Positions 8,956-18,397 are shown, counted from the first letter of the stretch. The stretch: 64,000 bases of DNA from Mycolicibacter minnesotensis (GCF_010731755.1 NZ_AP022589.1:2976001-3040000), one strand, 5' to 3'. Program-made: numbers and translations. Notes: generated by a model not told the origin, from the letters alone.

Positions 8956-9900
8956 TCAGTTGGCGTGCAGGGCCTCGTTGAGCGCGATGCCCTGACCGTC
9001 ACGGGCCACCACCTCCACCGCGCCGCTCTGGGAGTTGCGGCGGAACAGCAGGTTGTTGCCGCCGGCCAGCTCGCGGGCCTTGGCGGTGGTGCCGTCGGGC
9101 AGGGTGACCTTGGTGCCCGCGGTGACGTACAGCCCGGCCTCGACCACGCAGTCGTCGCCCAGCGGGATTCCCAGTCCGGCGTTCGCGCCGAGCAAGCAGC
9201 GCCTGCCGATCGAAATCACCTGTGTCCCGCCACCTGACAGCGTTCCCATGATCGAAGCGCCACCACCCACGTCGGAGCCATCGCCCACCACCACGCCCGC
9301 CGAGATGCGTCCCTCGACCATCGAGGCACCCAGGGTGCCCGCGTTGAAGTTGACGAACCCCTCGTGCATCACCGTGGTGCCCGACGCCAGGTGCGCACCC
9401 AGGCGTACCCGGTCGGCGTCGGCGATGCGGACACCGGACGGCAGTACGTAGTCGACCATCCTGGGGAACTTGTCCACGCCGTAGACGGTCACCGGGCCGC
9501 GCCGGCGCAGCCGGGCCCGGGTGGTCTCGAAGCCCTCGACCGCGCACGGTCCGAAGTTGGTCCACACCACGTTGGTCAGTACCCCGAACAGTCCGCCGGC
9601 ATTGAGCCCATGCGGCGCCACCAGCCGGTGCGAGAGCAGGTGCAGGCGCAGATAGGCGTCGTAGGCATCGACCGCGGTATCGGCCAGCGACCCGATCACG
9701 GTGCGTACCGCGACGGTCTCGGTGCCGCGGTCCTCGTCGCGGCCCACCAGCCCGGCCAGATCGGCGGGCACGTCGTCCGCGGCAAGTCGAGTGGTTCCGG
9801 GCTGGCCCGAGCCGCCCAACTCCGGTGCGGGAAACCAGGTGTCGAGCACAGATCCGTCTGCGGCCAGCGTCGCTATCCCGACGCCCGAAGCTCCAGTCAC
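8956..9900 (-). CDS. dapD: Tetrahydrodipicolinate N-succinyltransferase
   Basis: A 314-residue enzyme that succinylates tetrahydrodipicolinate from succinyl-CoA, in the pathway to meso-diaminopimelate and lysine. It matches M. tuberculosis DapD (Rv1201c, 317 aa) almost throughout: [20 protein letters not shown], then [20 protein letters not shown], and a left-handed beta-helix of hexapeptide repeats from about residue 165 ([20 protein letters not shown]). The GTG at 9900 gives the family-like N-terminus (Val-Thr-Gly-Ala-Ser-Gly). dapE is divergent with a 35-bp shared promoter gap. mmpL converges with only 10 bp between. Confidence 0.95.
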   Translation of the reverse strand: MTGASGVGIATLAADGSVLDTWFPAPELGGSGQPGTTRLAADDVPADLAGLVGRDEDRGTETVAVRTVIGSLADTAVDAYDAYLRLHLLSHRLVAPHGLNAGGLFGVLTNVVWTNFGPCAVEGFETTRARLRRRGPVTVYGVDKFPRMVDYVLPSGVRIADADRVRLGAHLASGTTVMHEGFVNFNAGTLGASMVEGRISAGVVVGDGSDVGGGASIMGTLSGGGTQVISIGRRCLLGANAGLGIPLGDDCVVEAGLYVTAGTKVTLPDGTTAKARELAGGNNLLFRRNSQSGAVEVVARDGQGIALNEALHAN

Positions 9901-9935
9901 GCCGGTCAGGGTACCCGGACCGCTAGTCTGAATGC

Positions 9936-11015
9936 GTGCTGGATCTGCACTCCGACCCGATTGCCCTGACCGCCGCGCTGGTGGACATTCCCAGCGAGTC
10001 GCGGCATGAAGCGCGTATCGCCGACGAGGTGGAAGCAGCACTGCGTGCCCAGACCTCCGGTTTCGAGATCATTCGCGACGGTGACGCGGTGCTGGCCCGC
10101 ACTCGGCTGGGACGTCCGACCCGGGTGCTGCTGGCCGGGCATCTGGACACCGTGCCGGCGGCCGGCAACCTGCCCAGCCGGCGCACCACCACCGGTGACG
10201 AGGGCGACGTGCTGCACGGTTGCGGCACGGTCGACATGAAGTCGGGTGTCGCCGTCTTCCTGCATCTGGCCGCCACGGTCACCGCACTGGAGCACGATCT
10301 GACCTGCGTCTTCTATGACTGCGAAGAGATCGAGGCGGCCGCCAACGGGCTGGGACGCATCGAACGCAACCTGGCCGACTGGCTGGTGGCCGATGTCGCC
10401 ATCCTGGGTGAGCCCACCGGCGGCTACATCGAGGCCGGCTGTCAGGGCACACTGCGGGTGGTGATCAGCGCTGCGGGCACCCGGGCGCATTCGGCGCGCT
10501 CCTGGCTCGGCGACAACGCCATCCATAAGCTCGGGGCGGTCCTGGACCGGCTCGCCGCCTACCAGCCGCGCAGTGTCGACATCGACGGCTGCGTCTACCG
10601 CGAAGGCTTGTCGGCGGTGCGCATCGACGGCGGGGTGGCCGGAAACGTCATCCCCGATGCAGCCGCCGTCACGGTCAATTTCCGCTTCGCCCCCGACCGC
10701 ACCCCCGAGCAGGCACTGGCCCACGTGCGGGAGGTGTTCGATGGCCTGGACGTCGACATACAGCAGACCGATGCCGCGGCCGGCGCCCTGCCGGGGCTCA
10801 CCGCGCCCGCGGCGGCCGCGCTGGTGACCGCCGCTGGCGGCCAGGTCCGGGCCAAGTACGGGTGGACCGACGTGTCGCGGTTCGCCGCCCGCGGCATCCC
10901 CGCGGTCAACTACGGCCCCGGTGACCCCAACCTTGCCCACACCGTCGACGAACGGGTGCCGGTCGAGCAGATCAGTACGGTGGCCGAGCTGCTGCGCGGC
11001 TACCTCAGTTCCTAG
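9936..11015 (+). CDS. dapE: Succinyl-diaminopimelate desuccinylase
   Basis: A 359-residue M20-family di-zinc amidohydrolase that releases succinate from N-succinyl-LL-diaminopimelate. Metal ligands and catalytic residues are visible: AGHLDTVP with His69 and Asp71, GTVDMKSG with bridging Asp100, and the catalytic/ligand pair Glu130-Glu131 in YDCEEIE. GTG at 9936 is preceded by TAGTCT (9924-9929) with six bases between, consistent with leaderless expression. Counterpart of Rv1202. Its last codons and stop lie inside a 23-bp sequence that is repeated at 11140-11162 (see the repeat entry). That repeat suggests that dapE once overlapped the convergent downstream gene. Confidence 0.95.
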   Translation: MLDLHSDPIALTAALVDIPSESRHEARIADEVEAALRAQTSGFEIIRDGDAVLARTRLGRPTRVLLAGHLDTVPAAGNLPSRRTTTGDEGDVLHGCGTVDMKSGVAVFLHLAATVTALEHDLTCVFYDCEEIEAAANGLGRIERNLADWLVADVAILGEPTGGYIEAGCQGTLRVVISAAGTRAHSARSWLGDNAIHKLGAVLDRLAAYQPRSVDIDGCVYREGLSAVRIDGGVAGNVIPDAAAVTVNFRFAPDRTPEQALAHVREVFDGLDVDIQQTDAAAGALPGLTAPAAAALVTAAGGQVRAKYGWTDVSRFAARGIPAVNYGPGDPNLAHTVDERVPVEQISTVAELLRGYLSS

Positions 11016-11162
11016 CCCGCTGCAGAATTACCGGACGTCCGTCGCAGGGGCGCTGGCCGCGAGCCGGAATCTGACGACACGACACGCCGATATCGCGTCG
11101 TCAGATGCCGACTCGGCGCCAGATGATCGCCGTTTCGATCCTCAGTTCCTAGCCCGCTGCAG
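11003..11162. repeat. Hairpin element flanked by 23-bp direct repeats in a convergent gap
   Basis: A perfect 23-bp direct repeat occupies 11003-11025 and 11140-11162 (begins CCTCAGTTCC, ends CCCGCTGCAG). The 114 bp between (11026-11139) contains a long imperfect hairpin: left arm 11053-11082, right arm 11093-11122, 25 of 30 positions pairing, 10-nt loop. The repeated 23 bp contains both the dapE stop (plus strand) and the stop of the convergent STAND gene (minus strand). Removing the element and one repeat restores a clean overlapping junction. This looks like insertion with target duplication by a small non-autonomous element that can also act as a bidirectional terminator. A diverged copy is at 46270-46331. 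Confidence 0.7.
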
Positions 11163-13166
11163 CGCGGTTCGGCCGAACGTGCAGTCGACCTCGGCGCACA
11201 ACTTGACCAGTGGGTCCACCGCCCGGGCGTCGCCGAGCTGGGTGGCCACCGACCACGCCTGCAGCGCCACCGCCGACTGCCCGGTGCGCTCGGCCATTCG
11301 GGCGGCATCCCGTGCCGCGGCGATCGCCCCATGCTGATCGCGCATGCCGGCCCGTTGCCAGGCCCGCGCCACCCCAAGCTCGGGAGCGAACAGCGCAGAC
11401 TTGGTGCCGTGGCGGGATTCGGCCCGGCTCAACGCCTTTGCCGCCCCGGCGATGTCGGATCGGCGGGCCAGCGCGGTCGCCAGCAGGGTCAGCGACAGCG
11501 GCCCCCACGAATAGCCGGTGCGCTCCAAGGTGGCGGCTGCCGGCGCCAGCAGCTCTATCGCGGCATCGAATTCCTCGGCGGCGATCAGCACCTGCGCCAC
11601 CAGCACCTCGCCGATCGCGCGGCCGGGTTGGGCCAGCTCGGCGAAATCGGTGAACTGCCAGGCCAGCTCGCGCGCCTCATCCAGGCGCTGCGCCATCAGC
11701 AGGGTGGTGATCTCGGCCAGGCCGACGGTGAACCGCAGCACGCCGGGATGCTCGGCGTCCAGCGCTCGCCGGGCCAGCGGCCCCACCTCGTCGAATCGAC
11801 CCGCACGCGCGGCGCACAGCGCCGCGGCACTGCCCGCCCAGGCCACCGCCATGTCGTCGGCGGCCGGGTCGGCCAGTACCGCGGTGGCGGTCTGCACGGC
11901 CCGGCCGAGGTTGCCGGCATTCATCGCGAACGTGGCGCCCAGTGCGTCCAGGGTGATGCGCGCGCTCGGCCCCGAGACCCGGTCGCGCGTGGCGGCCAAG
12001 AATGCGGTGGCACGTTCGGGTTCGCCCAGCATGAAGAACTGGTTGGCGGCCCGCGGTAACGCCCAGGCCAGCAACTCCGGCTCGCTCAGTGTGGCGGGGT
12101 CCGCTGCCGCCAGCACCGCGTCGGCGTCGCGGCCCCGGCCCTGCCAGGCCAGTGCGTGCGCCAGCGCCAGGCGAGCCGGCAGGCCGCCGTCGCGGTCCAG
12201 GGCATGGCGAGCCAGTCGCTCACCCAGGTGCAGATCGCCCAGCCGCAACGCCTGCTGGGCCGAGTCCACCACGTCCGCGGCAGGCTGGGGTGCGTCGCTG
12301 TCGGCGGCCAGCGCCGCCAGCCTCAACTGCTCGCCGACGTGCGCGCAGGGCCGAGCGGTCAGCACCCGCACCGCCTCGGTACGCCGGGCACGGGCACCGG
12401 TGTCGCCCATGCAGCCGCGGGCCCGCTCGGCGAACAGCGGGTGGGCGGTATAGACCACCGGGTCGGGTTCTCGGCCGCCACGAGTGCGGGTCTCCACCGC
12501 GCCGAGCTCCTCGGCCTGGCGCACTGCCTCAGCGCTGGTGAGCCCGATCAGGTCGACCGATGCCAGCGGCTCGAAGACGGCCAGATAGTCCAGCACCGAC
12601 CGGGCGTCGGCGGGCAGGCCCGCCACGAAGGTATCCACGTCGCCGCTGGCCTCGCTGCGCTGCTCGGGTGCGTCGACGTCGATGCGTGACAGCAGATCGT
12701 CGCCCCACAGCGCGGTGATCGGAGCGGGGGCCGCCGGGGCGTAGTCGGCGCGCCCGGTGAGGATCATGCGCGCTGAGCCGGTCAGCGCCAGCTGGTAGAC
12801 CAGCGTCGCGGACAAGGTGTCGAGCAGGTGGGCGTCGTCGACCACCAACAGCAGGTCGCCGGACTCTTCGACCAGCGAGTCCCGCGCCGCACGCAACAGC
12901 GCGGCGGGCTTGCCGATGTCGGCGACCCGGACCAGATGGCTGAAGGCACCGAAGGGCACCTGCCGTTCGGCGGGGGTACCGATCACCCAGCGCACGCGGG
13001 TGTCCGGGTGGCGCTCGGCGTGAGCCTCGGCGGCCAACCGGGCCAGCGTGGACTTGCCGCAGCCGTCTGGACCGAGCACCACGGCCCCGGCCTGCGCGCC
13101 GGTGAGTGCCGTGCCGAGCCGATGCAGGGCCGCCGAATGCTCGGGAACGTTCCACCGGATCGGCAC
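11142..13166 (-). CDS. STAND-type AAA ATPase with TPR-like repeats (Rv1204c-like)
   Basis: A 674-residue protein. The N-terminal P-loop NTPase has Walker A GPDGCGKST (residues 32-40) and Walker B LLLVVDDAHLLD (Asp110-Asp111). A helical region follows, and residues from about 280 on are Ala/Leu-rich helical repeats like the TPR region of MalT/LuxR-type ATP-dependent regulators. No C-terminal LuxR helix-turn-helix is visible: the protein ends shortly after the repeats. It may therefore be a signalling or scaffold STAND ATPase rather than a DNA-binding activator. Its counterpart is the uncharacterised Rv1204c. It is divergent from the LOG gene (47-bp gap). Confidence 0.75.
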   Translation of the reverse strand: MPIRWNVPEHSAALHRLGTALTGAQAGAVVLGPDGCGKSTLARLAAEAHAERHPDTRVRWVIGTPAERQVPFGAFSHLVRVADIGKPAALLRAARDSLVEESGDLLLVVDDAHLLDTLSATLVYQLALTGSARMILTGRADYAPAAPAPITALWGDDLLSRIDVDAPEQRSEASGDVDTFVAGLPADARSVLDYLAVFEPLASVDLIGLTSAEAVRQAEELGAVETRTRGGREPDPVVYTAHPLFAERARGCMGDTGARARRTEAVRVLTARPCAHVGEQLRLAALAADSDAPQPAADVVDSAQQALRLGDLHLGERLARHALDRDGGLPARLALAHALAWQGRGRDADAVLAAADPATLSEPELLAWALPRAANQFFMLGEPERATAFLAATRDRVSGPSARITLDALGATFAMNAGNLGRAVQTATAVLADPAADDMAVAWAGSAAALCAARAGRFDEVGPLARRALDAEHPGVLRFTVGLAEITTLLMAQRLDEARELAWQFTDFAELAQPGRAIGEVLVAQVLIAAEEFDAAIELLAPAAATLERTGYSWGPLSLTLLATALARRSDIAGAAKALSRAESRHGTKSALFAPELGVARAWQRAGMRDQHGAIAAARDAARMAERTGQSAVALQAWSVATQLGDARAVDPLVKLCAEVDCTFGRTALQRARN

Positions 13167-13213
13167 CGCGCAGAGTTTACGGTCTGAGCCAACCGCCCGA
13201 TAGCCTTTCGGAT

Positions 13214-13777
13214 GTGCGTGGCAGCGAATGGGCGGTCTGTGTCTACTGTGCGTCCGGTCCCAGCGATCCGGCCCTGCTGGCGCTGGCCGCCAAGGTCGGC
13301 GCCACGATCGCCGAACGGGGCTGGACGCTGGTGTGGGGCGGCGGCAACGTCTCAGCGATGGGTGTGCTCGCGGTGGCCGCCCGGGAACATGGCGGGCGCA
13401 CCGTCGGCGTGATTCCCAAGGCTTTGCTGCACCGCGAGGTGGCCGACGTCGACGCCGACGAGCTGATCGTCACCGACACCATGCGCGAGCGCAAGCAGGT
13501 GATGGACGACCGCGCCGACGCGTTCCTGACGCTGCCCGGCGGCATCGGCACGCTTGAAGAGCTGTTCGAAACGTGGACAGCTGGGTATTTGGGCATGCAT
13601 GACAAAGAGGTGGTGCTGCTCGATCCCGACGGCCACTACGAGGGACTGTTGACATGGCTGTCCGGGCTGATCGATACCGGGTTCGTGTCCCGACGCGCCA
13701 TGGACCGCCTCCTGGTGTTCGACGAGATGGAGGCGGCGCTGGACGCCTGTTCACCCGGTACCGCCGGTACTGATTAA
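13214..13777 (+). CDS. LOG-family cytokinin-nucleotide phosphoribohydrolase (Rv1205-like)
   Basis: A 187-residue LOG (Lonely guy) protein. The nucleotide-binding GGGNVSAMG (residues 42-50) and the catalytic motif PGGIGTLEE (108-116) with upstream MRERKQVM (90-97) are intact. LOG enzymes hydrolyse N6-modified AMP to free cytokinin base and ribose 5-phosphate. The M. tuberculosis counterpart Rv1205 makes cytokinins whose breakdown aldehydes matter for proteasome-deficient cells (literature knowledge). GTG at 13214 gives exactly the Rv1205 length and lies seven bases after TAGCCT (13201-13206), consistent with a leaderless start; the longer open frame from 13106 runs into the divergent gene. Confidence 0.92.
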   Translation: MRGSEWAVCVYCASGPSDPALLALAAKVGATIAERGWTLVWGGGNVSAMGVLAVAAREHGGRTVGVIPKALLHREVADVDADELIVTDTMRERKQVMDDRADAFLTLPGGIGTLEELFETWTAGYLGMHDKEVVLLDPDGHYEGLLTWLSGLIDTGFVSRRAMDRLLVFDEMEAALDACSPGTAGTD

Positions 13778-13817
13778 GCTCGCCTAGCCACCGATTTCAG
13801 TGAAATGAGGCGATAAC

Positions 13818-15605
13818 GTGTCCGATCACGACTCCGGCACCGTCACCCACGTGGGACCGATCGATCTCCTGGCCCGCACGCCGAGACTGCTGGCCGACTC
13901 GCCGACCATCCTGCGCGGGCTGTGGACCGGACTGCGGGCCCGCCCCACCTCCAAGGCCTCGATCGGCAAGGTCTTCCAAGATCGTGCAGCCCGCCTCGGC
14001 GACCGGGTGTTCATCCGGTTCGGCGACGAGCAACTGACCTACCGCGAGGCCAATGAGACCGTCAACCGCTACGCCGCCGTACTGGCCGCGCGCGGCGTCG
14101 GACACGGTGACGTGGTCGCGATCATGCTGCGCAACTCCCCGGACGCGGTATTGATGATGCTGGCCGTCGCCAAATGCGGCGGGGTGGCCGGCATGCTCAA
14201 CTACCACCAGCGCGGCGACGTGCTGGCCCACAGCCTGGGCGTGCTGGACGCCACGCTGCTGGTCGCGGAGTCCGACCTGGTCGAGGCGGTCACCGACTGC
14301 GGTGCCGCCGCTGCGCCGGTGACCATCGAGGAGTTCCGGCGGCTGGCCGCCACCGCCCCGGACAGCAATCCCGCCTCGGTCAACGCGGTGCTGGCCAAGG
14401 ACACCGCGTTCTACATCTTCACCTCCGGCACCACCGGCTACCCCAAAGCCAGCGTGATGACGCACTACCGGTGGTTGCGCGCCCTGGCGACCTTCGGGGG
14501 TCTTGGGCTACGGCTGCGGGGCAGCGACACGCTGTACTGCTGCCTGCCGCTCTACCACAACAACGCGCTGACGGTCGCGGTGTCATCGGTGCTGAACGCG
14601 GGCGCGACGCTGGCGCTGGGCCGCTCATTCTCAGCCTCGCGGTTCTGGGACGAGGTGATCGCCGCGGACGCCACCGCGTTCGTCTACATCGGCGAGCTCT
14701 GCCGCTATCTGCTCAACCAGCCCGTCAAGGCCACCGATCGGGCCCATAAGGTGCGGGTGATCGCCGGCAACGGGCTGCGTCCCGAGATCTGGGACGAGTT
14801 CACCCAGCGCTTCGGCATCAAGCGGGTGTGCGAGTTCTACGCCGCCAGCGAGAGCAACAGCGCCTTCCTCAACGTCTTCAACGTGCCGCGCAGCACCGGC
14901 GTCTATCCGGGGCCGCTGGCCTACGTGCAATACGACCCCGACACCGGCCTGCCGCTGCGTGGCGAGGACGGCTGGGTGCAGCGGGTGCCTTCGGGACAGC
15001 CCGGACTGCTGCTGAGCCCGGTGAACCGATTCTCACCGTTCGACGGCTACACCGACCCGGAGGCCAACGAGAAGAAGTTGGTGCGCAACGCGTTCCGGGA
15101 CGGCGACTGCTGGTTCAACACCGGTGACCTGATGCGCCCCCAGGGTATGGGGCATGCCGCCTTCGTCGATCGGCTCGGCGACACCTTCCGGTGGAAAGGC
15201 GAGAACGTCGCAACCACCCAGGTCGAAGCCGCGCTGAGCGCCGACCATGCGGTGGAGGAATGCGCCGTCTACGGCGTGGAGGTGCCCGGAACCGGTGGCC
15301 GCGCCGGAATGGCCGCCGTCAAACTGCGCGACGGCGCCACCCTCGACGGGCCCGGACTGGCGGCCGTGGTCTCGGGTCAGCTGCCTTCCTATGCGGTGCC
15401 GCTGTTCGTCCGGGTGGTGGCGTCGATGGCCCACACCACCACGTTCAAGAGCCGCAAAGTGGAGCTGCGTGAGCAGGGCTACGGCGGCGGGGGCGCCGTG
15501 ATCGAGGACCCGCTGTATGTGCTGGCCGGTCGCGCCGAGGGCTACGTGCCCTTCTACGCCGACTACCCCAACGAAGTGGCCGCAGGCAAGCGACCGCAGG
15601 GCTGA
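13818..15605 (+). CDS. fadD6: Very-long-chain/fatty acyl-CoA synthetase FadD6
   Basis: A 595-residue AMP-forming acyl-CoA synthetase of the FATP/ACSVL type, nearly the same length as Rv1206. The AMP-binding motif IFTSGTTGYPKAS is around residues 200-212, YAASESNSAFLN is in the A5 region, and CWFNTGDLMRPQG with DRLGDTFRWKGENVATTQVE forms the FATP signature. The enzyme activates long-chain fatty acids to CoA thioesters at the membrane face for beta-oxidation or lipid synthesis. It starts at GTG 13818, 40 bp after the LOG gene on the same strand, and is followed by folP2. Confidence 0.93.
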   Translation: MSDHDSGTVTHVGPIDLLARTPRLLADSPTILRGLWTGLRARPTSKASIGKVFQDRAARLGDRVFIRFGDEQLTYREANETVNRYAAVLAARGVGHGDVVAIMLRNSPDAVLMMLAVAKCGGVAGMLNYHQRGDVLAHSLGVLDATLLVAESDLVEAVTDCGAAAAPVTIEEFRRLAATAPDSNPASVNAVLAKDTAFYIFTSGTTGYPKASVMTHYRWLRALATFGGLGLRLRGSDTLYCCLPLYHNNALTVAVSSVLNAGATLALGRSFSASRFWDEVIAADATAFVYIGELCRYLLNQPVKATDRAHKVRVIAGNGLRPEIWDEFTQRFGIKRVCEFYAASESNSAFLNVFNVPRSTGVYPGPLAYVQYDPDTGLPLRGEDGWVQRVPSGQPGLLLSPVNRFSPFDGYTDPEANEKKLVRNAFRDGDCWFNTGDLMRPQGMGHAAFVDRLGDTFRWKGENVATTQVEAALSADHAVEECAVYGVEVPGTGGRAGMAAVKLRDGATLDGPGLAAVVSGQLPSYAVPLFVRVVASMAHTTTFKSRKVELREQGYGGGGAVIEDPLYVLAGRAEGYVPFYADYPNEVAAGKRPQG

Positions 15606-15643
15606 GCGAGCAAGGGCGAAACCCGACCGGGCACCATAGACGG

Positions 15644-16519
15644 GTGCAGTCCCACTTCTGCGGTCGTCCGGTGGCGGCTGATCGTGCGCTGATCATGGCG
15701 ATCATCAACCGCACCCCGGACTCCTTCTACGACGCGGGCGCCACATTCAGCGACGAGGCGGCCAAGTCTGCCGTGCACCAGGCAGTGGCCGACGGCGCCG
15801 ACGTGATCGATGTGGGCGGAGTCAAGGCCGGGCCGGGGCAGACCGTCGACGCCGATGCCGAGACGGCCCGGGTGGTTCCCTTTATCGAGTGGCTGCGCAG
15901 CGCCTACCCCGAGCAGCTGATCAGCGTGGACACCTGGCGCGCGGAAGTGGCCAAACGCGCGTGCGCGGCCGGTGCCGACCTGATCAACGACACCTGGGGC
16001 GGGATCGACCCGGAACTGCCCGCGGTGGCCGCAGAGTTCGGGACCGGATTGGTCTGCTCACACACCGGAGGGGCGCAGCCGCGCACCCGCCCCTTCCGGG
16101 TGAGCTACGGCACCAGCGTCGACGGGGTGGTCGAAGCGGTGATCAGTGAGGTCACCGCGGCGGCGGAACGGGCGGTGGCGGCCGGGGTGTCGCGCGAGCG
16201 CGTGCTGATCGATCCCACCCATGATTTCGGCAAGAACACCTTCCACGGGCTAGCGTTGTTACGACACACGGAGGATTTGGTCGGTACCGGATGGCCGGTG
16301 CTGATGGCGCTCTCCAACAAAGACTTCATCGGGGAGACTCTTGGTGTGGGTCTGACCGAACGACTGGATGGAACATTGGCGGCCACCGCATGGGCGGCGG
16401 CCGCTGGAGCCCGGATGTTTCGGGTTCATGAGGTCGGGCCGACCCGGCGCGTCCTGGAGATGGTGGCATCGATCCAGGGCGTGCGGGCTCCGACCCGCAC
16501 AGTAAGGGGATTGGCATGA
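15644..16519 (+). CDS. folP2: Dihydropteroate synthase homologue FolP2
   Basis: A 291-residue TIM-barrel protein of the dihydropteroate synthase family. Present are MAIINRTPDSFYDAGATFSD near residues 19-38, DVIDVGGVKAGPG at 53-65, LINDTWGG, and FRVHEV at the end. It matches Rv1207, which lacks detectable DHPS activity in M. tuberculosis and has a changed substrate loop, so this is probably not the folate enzyme. Its start at GTG 15644 gives a shorter N-terminus than Rv1207. The end overlaps gpgS by 4 bp (ATGA), a tight coupling retained in mycobacteria, and hints at a role near glucosylglycerate metabolism that has not been defined. Confidence 0.9.
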   Translation: MQSHFCGRPVAADRALIMAIINRTPDSFYDAGATFSDEAAKSAVHQAVADGADVIDVGGVKAGPGQTVDADAETARVVPFIEWLRSAYPEQLISVDTWRAEVAKRACAAGADLINDTWGGIDPELPAVAAEFGTGLVCSHTGGAQPRTRPFRVSYGTSVDGVVEAVISEVTAAAERAVAAGVSRERVLIDPTHDFGKNTFHGLALLRHTEDLVGTGWPVLMALSNKDFIGETLGVGLTERLDGTLAATAWAAAAGARMFRVHEVGPTRRVLEMVASIQGVRAPTRTVRGLA

Positions 16520-17463
16520 CCGATCTGGTCTCGGCGCCGGGCGACACCCGGCTGTCCGGGCGCACCTGGGTCCGCCCGCAATGGAGCGTGGCCGAGCTGC
16601 TGGCGGCCAAGGCCAAGACCGGTCGCAGTATCTCGGTGGTGCTGCCTGCGCTGAACGAACAGGCCACCATCGAGTCGGTCATCGACAGCATCACCCCGCT
16701 CGTGGACAACCTGGTCGATGAACTGATCGTGCTGGACTCCGGCTCCACCGACGACACCGAGATCCGCTCGATCGCCGCCGGCGCCCGCGTCGTCAGCCGT
16801 GAGCAGGCGGTTCCGGAGGTTCCGCCGCAGCCCGGCAAGGGCGAGGCCCTGTGGCGGTCGCTGGCGGCCACCAGCGGCGACATCGTGGTGTTCGTGGATT
16901 CCGACCTGATCAATCCCGACCCGATGTTCGTACCCAACCTGGTCGGCCCGCTGCTCACCGGTGAGGGCGTACACCTGGTCAAAGGCTTCTACCGTCGGCC
17001 GCTGAAGGTCAACGGCACCGAGGACGCCACCGGTGGCGGCCGGGTCACCGAATTGGTCGCCCGCCCGCTGCTGACCGCCTTGCGGCCCGATCTGGGGGCC
17101 GTGCTGCAGCCCCTGGGCGGTGAGTACGCGGGCAGTCGTGAGTTGCTGGCGTCGGTACCGTTCGCGCCCGGCTACGGGGTGGAGATCGGGCTGCTGATCG
17201 ACACCTACGACCGGTTGGGCCTGGAAGCGATCGCCCAGGTCAATCTGGGGGTGCGTGCCCACCGCAACCGCCCGCTGGCCGAGCTGGCGGTGATGAGCCG
17301 TCAGGTGGTCGCCACCTTGCTGTCGCGGTGCGGCGTCCCCGACTCGGGGGTCGGGCTCACCCAGTTCTTCGCCGACGGCCCGGACGGTGTGGACTACCTG
17401 CCGCGCACCACACCCCTGTCGCTGGTGGACCGTCCGCCGATGAACACCCTGCGCCAGCGCTGA
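16516..17463 (+). CDS. gpgS: Glucosyl-3-phosphoglycerate synthase
   Basis: A 315-residue GT81 glycosyltransferase with a GT-A fold. It transfers glucose from UDP-glucose to 3-phosphoglycerate, the first step toward methylglucose lipopolysaccharides that regulate fatty-acid synthesis. The nucleotide-binding start VVLPALNEQATI is at residues 41-52, the PGKGEALWRS segment at 106-115 and the metal-binding DSD at 128-130. RPLLTALRPDLGAVLQPLGG follows. It matches Rv1208. Its ATG overlaps the folP2 stop. Acceptor and donor fit the cluster's glycogen genes glgM and glgC downstream. Confidence 0.95.
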   Translation: MTDLVSAPGDTRLSGRTWVRPQWSVAELLAAKAKTGRSISVVLPALNEQATIESVIDSITPLVDNLVDELIVLDSGSTDDTEIRSIAAGARVVSREQAVPEVPPQPGKGEALWRSLAATSGDIVVFVDSDLINPDPMFVPNLVGPLLTGEGVHLVKGFYRRPLKVNGTEDATGGGRVTELVARPLLTALRPDLGAVLQPLGGEYAGSRELLASVPFAPGYGVEIGLLIDTYDRLGLEAIAQVNLGVRAHRNRPLAELAVMSRQVVATLLSRCGVPDSGVGLTQFFADGPDGVDYLPRTTPLSLVDRPPMNTLRQR

Positions 17464-17513
17464 TCGTGTCGGCACCGCCGCGGGTGTCGGTGCAATGAGG
17501 CACTATCGATGCC

Positions 17514-17825
17514 GTGACACTGGTGTTGCTGTATCTCGTTGTGCTTGTTCTCACCGCGCTGCTGCTGTTTGGGGTGGCCAGCACGTTGTTCGGCCGGGGC
17601 GAGCAGTTGCCACCGCTGCCTCGGGCGACGACGGCGACCATGTTGCCGGCCTCCGACGTCACCGGAGCTGACGTCGACGCGGTCAAGTTCTCCCAGGTGT
17701 TGCGCGGCTACAACACCGGCGAGGTCGACTGGGTGCTGGAGCGTCTCGGTGCTGAGCTTGACCAGCTCCGTGGCCAGCTCGCCGCGGCGCAGGCCGCCGC
17801 CGTGAGTTCGCCGGGCGCACGGTGA
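17514..17825 (+). CDS. Small membrane protein with DivIVA-type domain (Rv1209-like)
   Basis: A 103-residue protein with one N-terminal transmembrane helix (about residues 2-24), a short linker, and a DivIVA-like segment KFSQVLRGYNTGEVDWVLER near residues 58-77 followed by a short coiled coil. This DivI1A motif recurs in actinobacterial proteins recruited to curved membrane or cell-wall growth zones. No experimental role is known to me for this one. It starts at GTG 17514 and overlaps tagA by 4 bp (GTGA), so both are likely co-translated with the gpgS operon. Confidence 0.85.
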   Translation: MTLVLLYLVVLVLTALLLFGVASTLFGRGEQLPPLPRATTATMLPASDVTGADVDAVKFSQVLRGYNTGEVDWVLERLGAELDQLRGQLAAAQAAAVSSPGAR

Positions 17826-18397
17826 GCAGCCCTTCCGGGGACGGCCGGATCCGGTGCGGTTGGGTTGAGAGCGCCGCCCAGGTGTACCTGGACTACCACG
17901 ACCACGAGTGGGGACGTCCGGTGCGTGATCCGGCGGCGCTGTTCGAGCGGGTCAGCCTGGAGGCCTTTCAGAGTGGGCTGTCGTGGCTGGTGATTCTGCG
18001 CAAGCGGGAGAACTTCCGGCGAGCGTTCGCCGATTTCGACGTTGAGAGCGTGGCGGCTTTCACCGATGCGGACGTGGCGCGACTGATGAACGATGCCGGG
18101 ATCGTCCGCAACCGGGCCAAGATCGAGGCGACGATCTCCAACGCTCGTGCCACCCTGGACCTGGGTTCGACCGATCTCGCGGAGTTGCTGTGGTCGTTCG
18201 CTCCGCCGGCGCGACCGCGGCCGGCAGATCTGTCGGCAGTTCCGGCCGTCACACCGGAATCGACCGCGATGGCGCGTGAATTGAAGCGTCGTGGCTTCCG
18301 ATTCGTGGGTCCCACCACGGCGTACGCGTTGATGCAGGCCACGGGCATGGTCGACGATCACGTCCGGGCCTGTTGGGTGCCGCCGCATACCGGCTAG
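17822..18397 (+). CDS. tagA: DNA-3-methyladenine glycosylase I
   Basis: A 191-residue base-excision repair enzyme that removes 3-methyladenine from alkylated DNA. It has the Tag family hallmarks RCGWVE (residues 11-16) and YHDHEWGRPV (25-34), and the zinc site is complete: Cys12, His26, His180 and Cys184 align with the four ligands of E. coli Tag. The helical core includes FQSGLSWLVILRKRENFRRA. Counterpart of Rv1210. GTG at 17822 overlaps the preceding stop. Confidence 0.94.
   Translation: MSSPSGDGRIRCGWVESAAQVYLDYHDHEWGRPVRDPAALFERVSLEAFQSGLSWLVILRKRENFRRAFADFDVESVAAFTDADVARLMNDAGIVRNRAKIEATISNARATLDLGSTDLAELLWSFAPPARPRPADLSAVPAVTPESTAMARELKRRGFRFVGPTTAYALMQATGMVDDHVRACWVPPHTG

Noticed and set aside
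13757..13771. CGGTACCGCCGGTAC near the end of the LOG gene, resembling the SDR palindrome
   Set aside because: It lies within the coding sequence next to the stop, far from any promoter; probably chance in GC-rich sequence.
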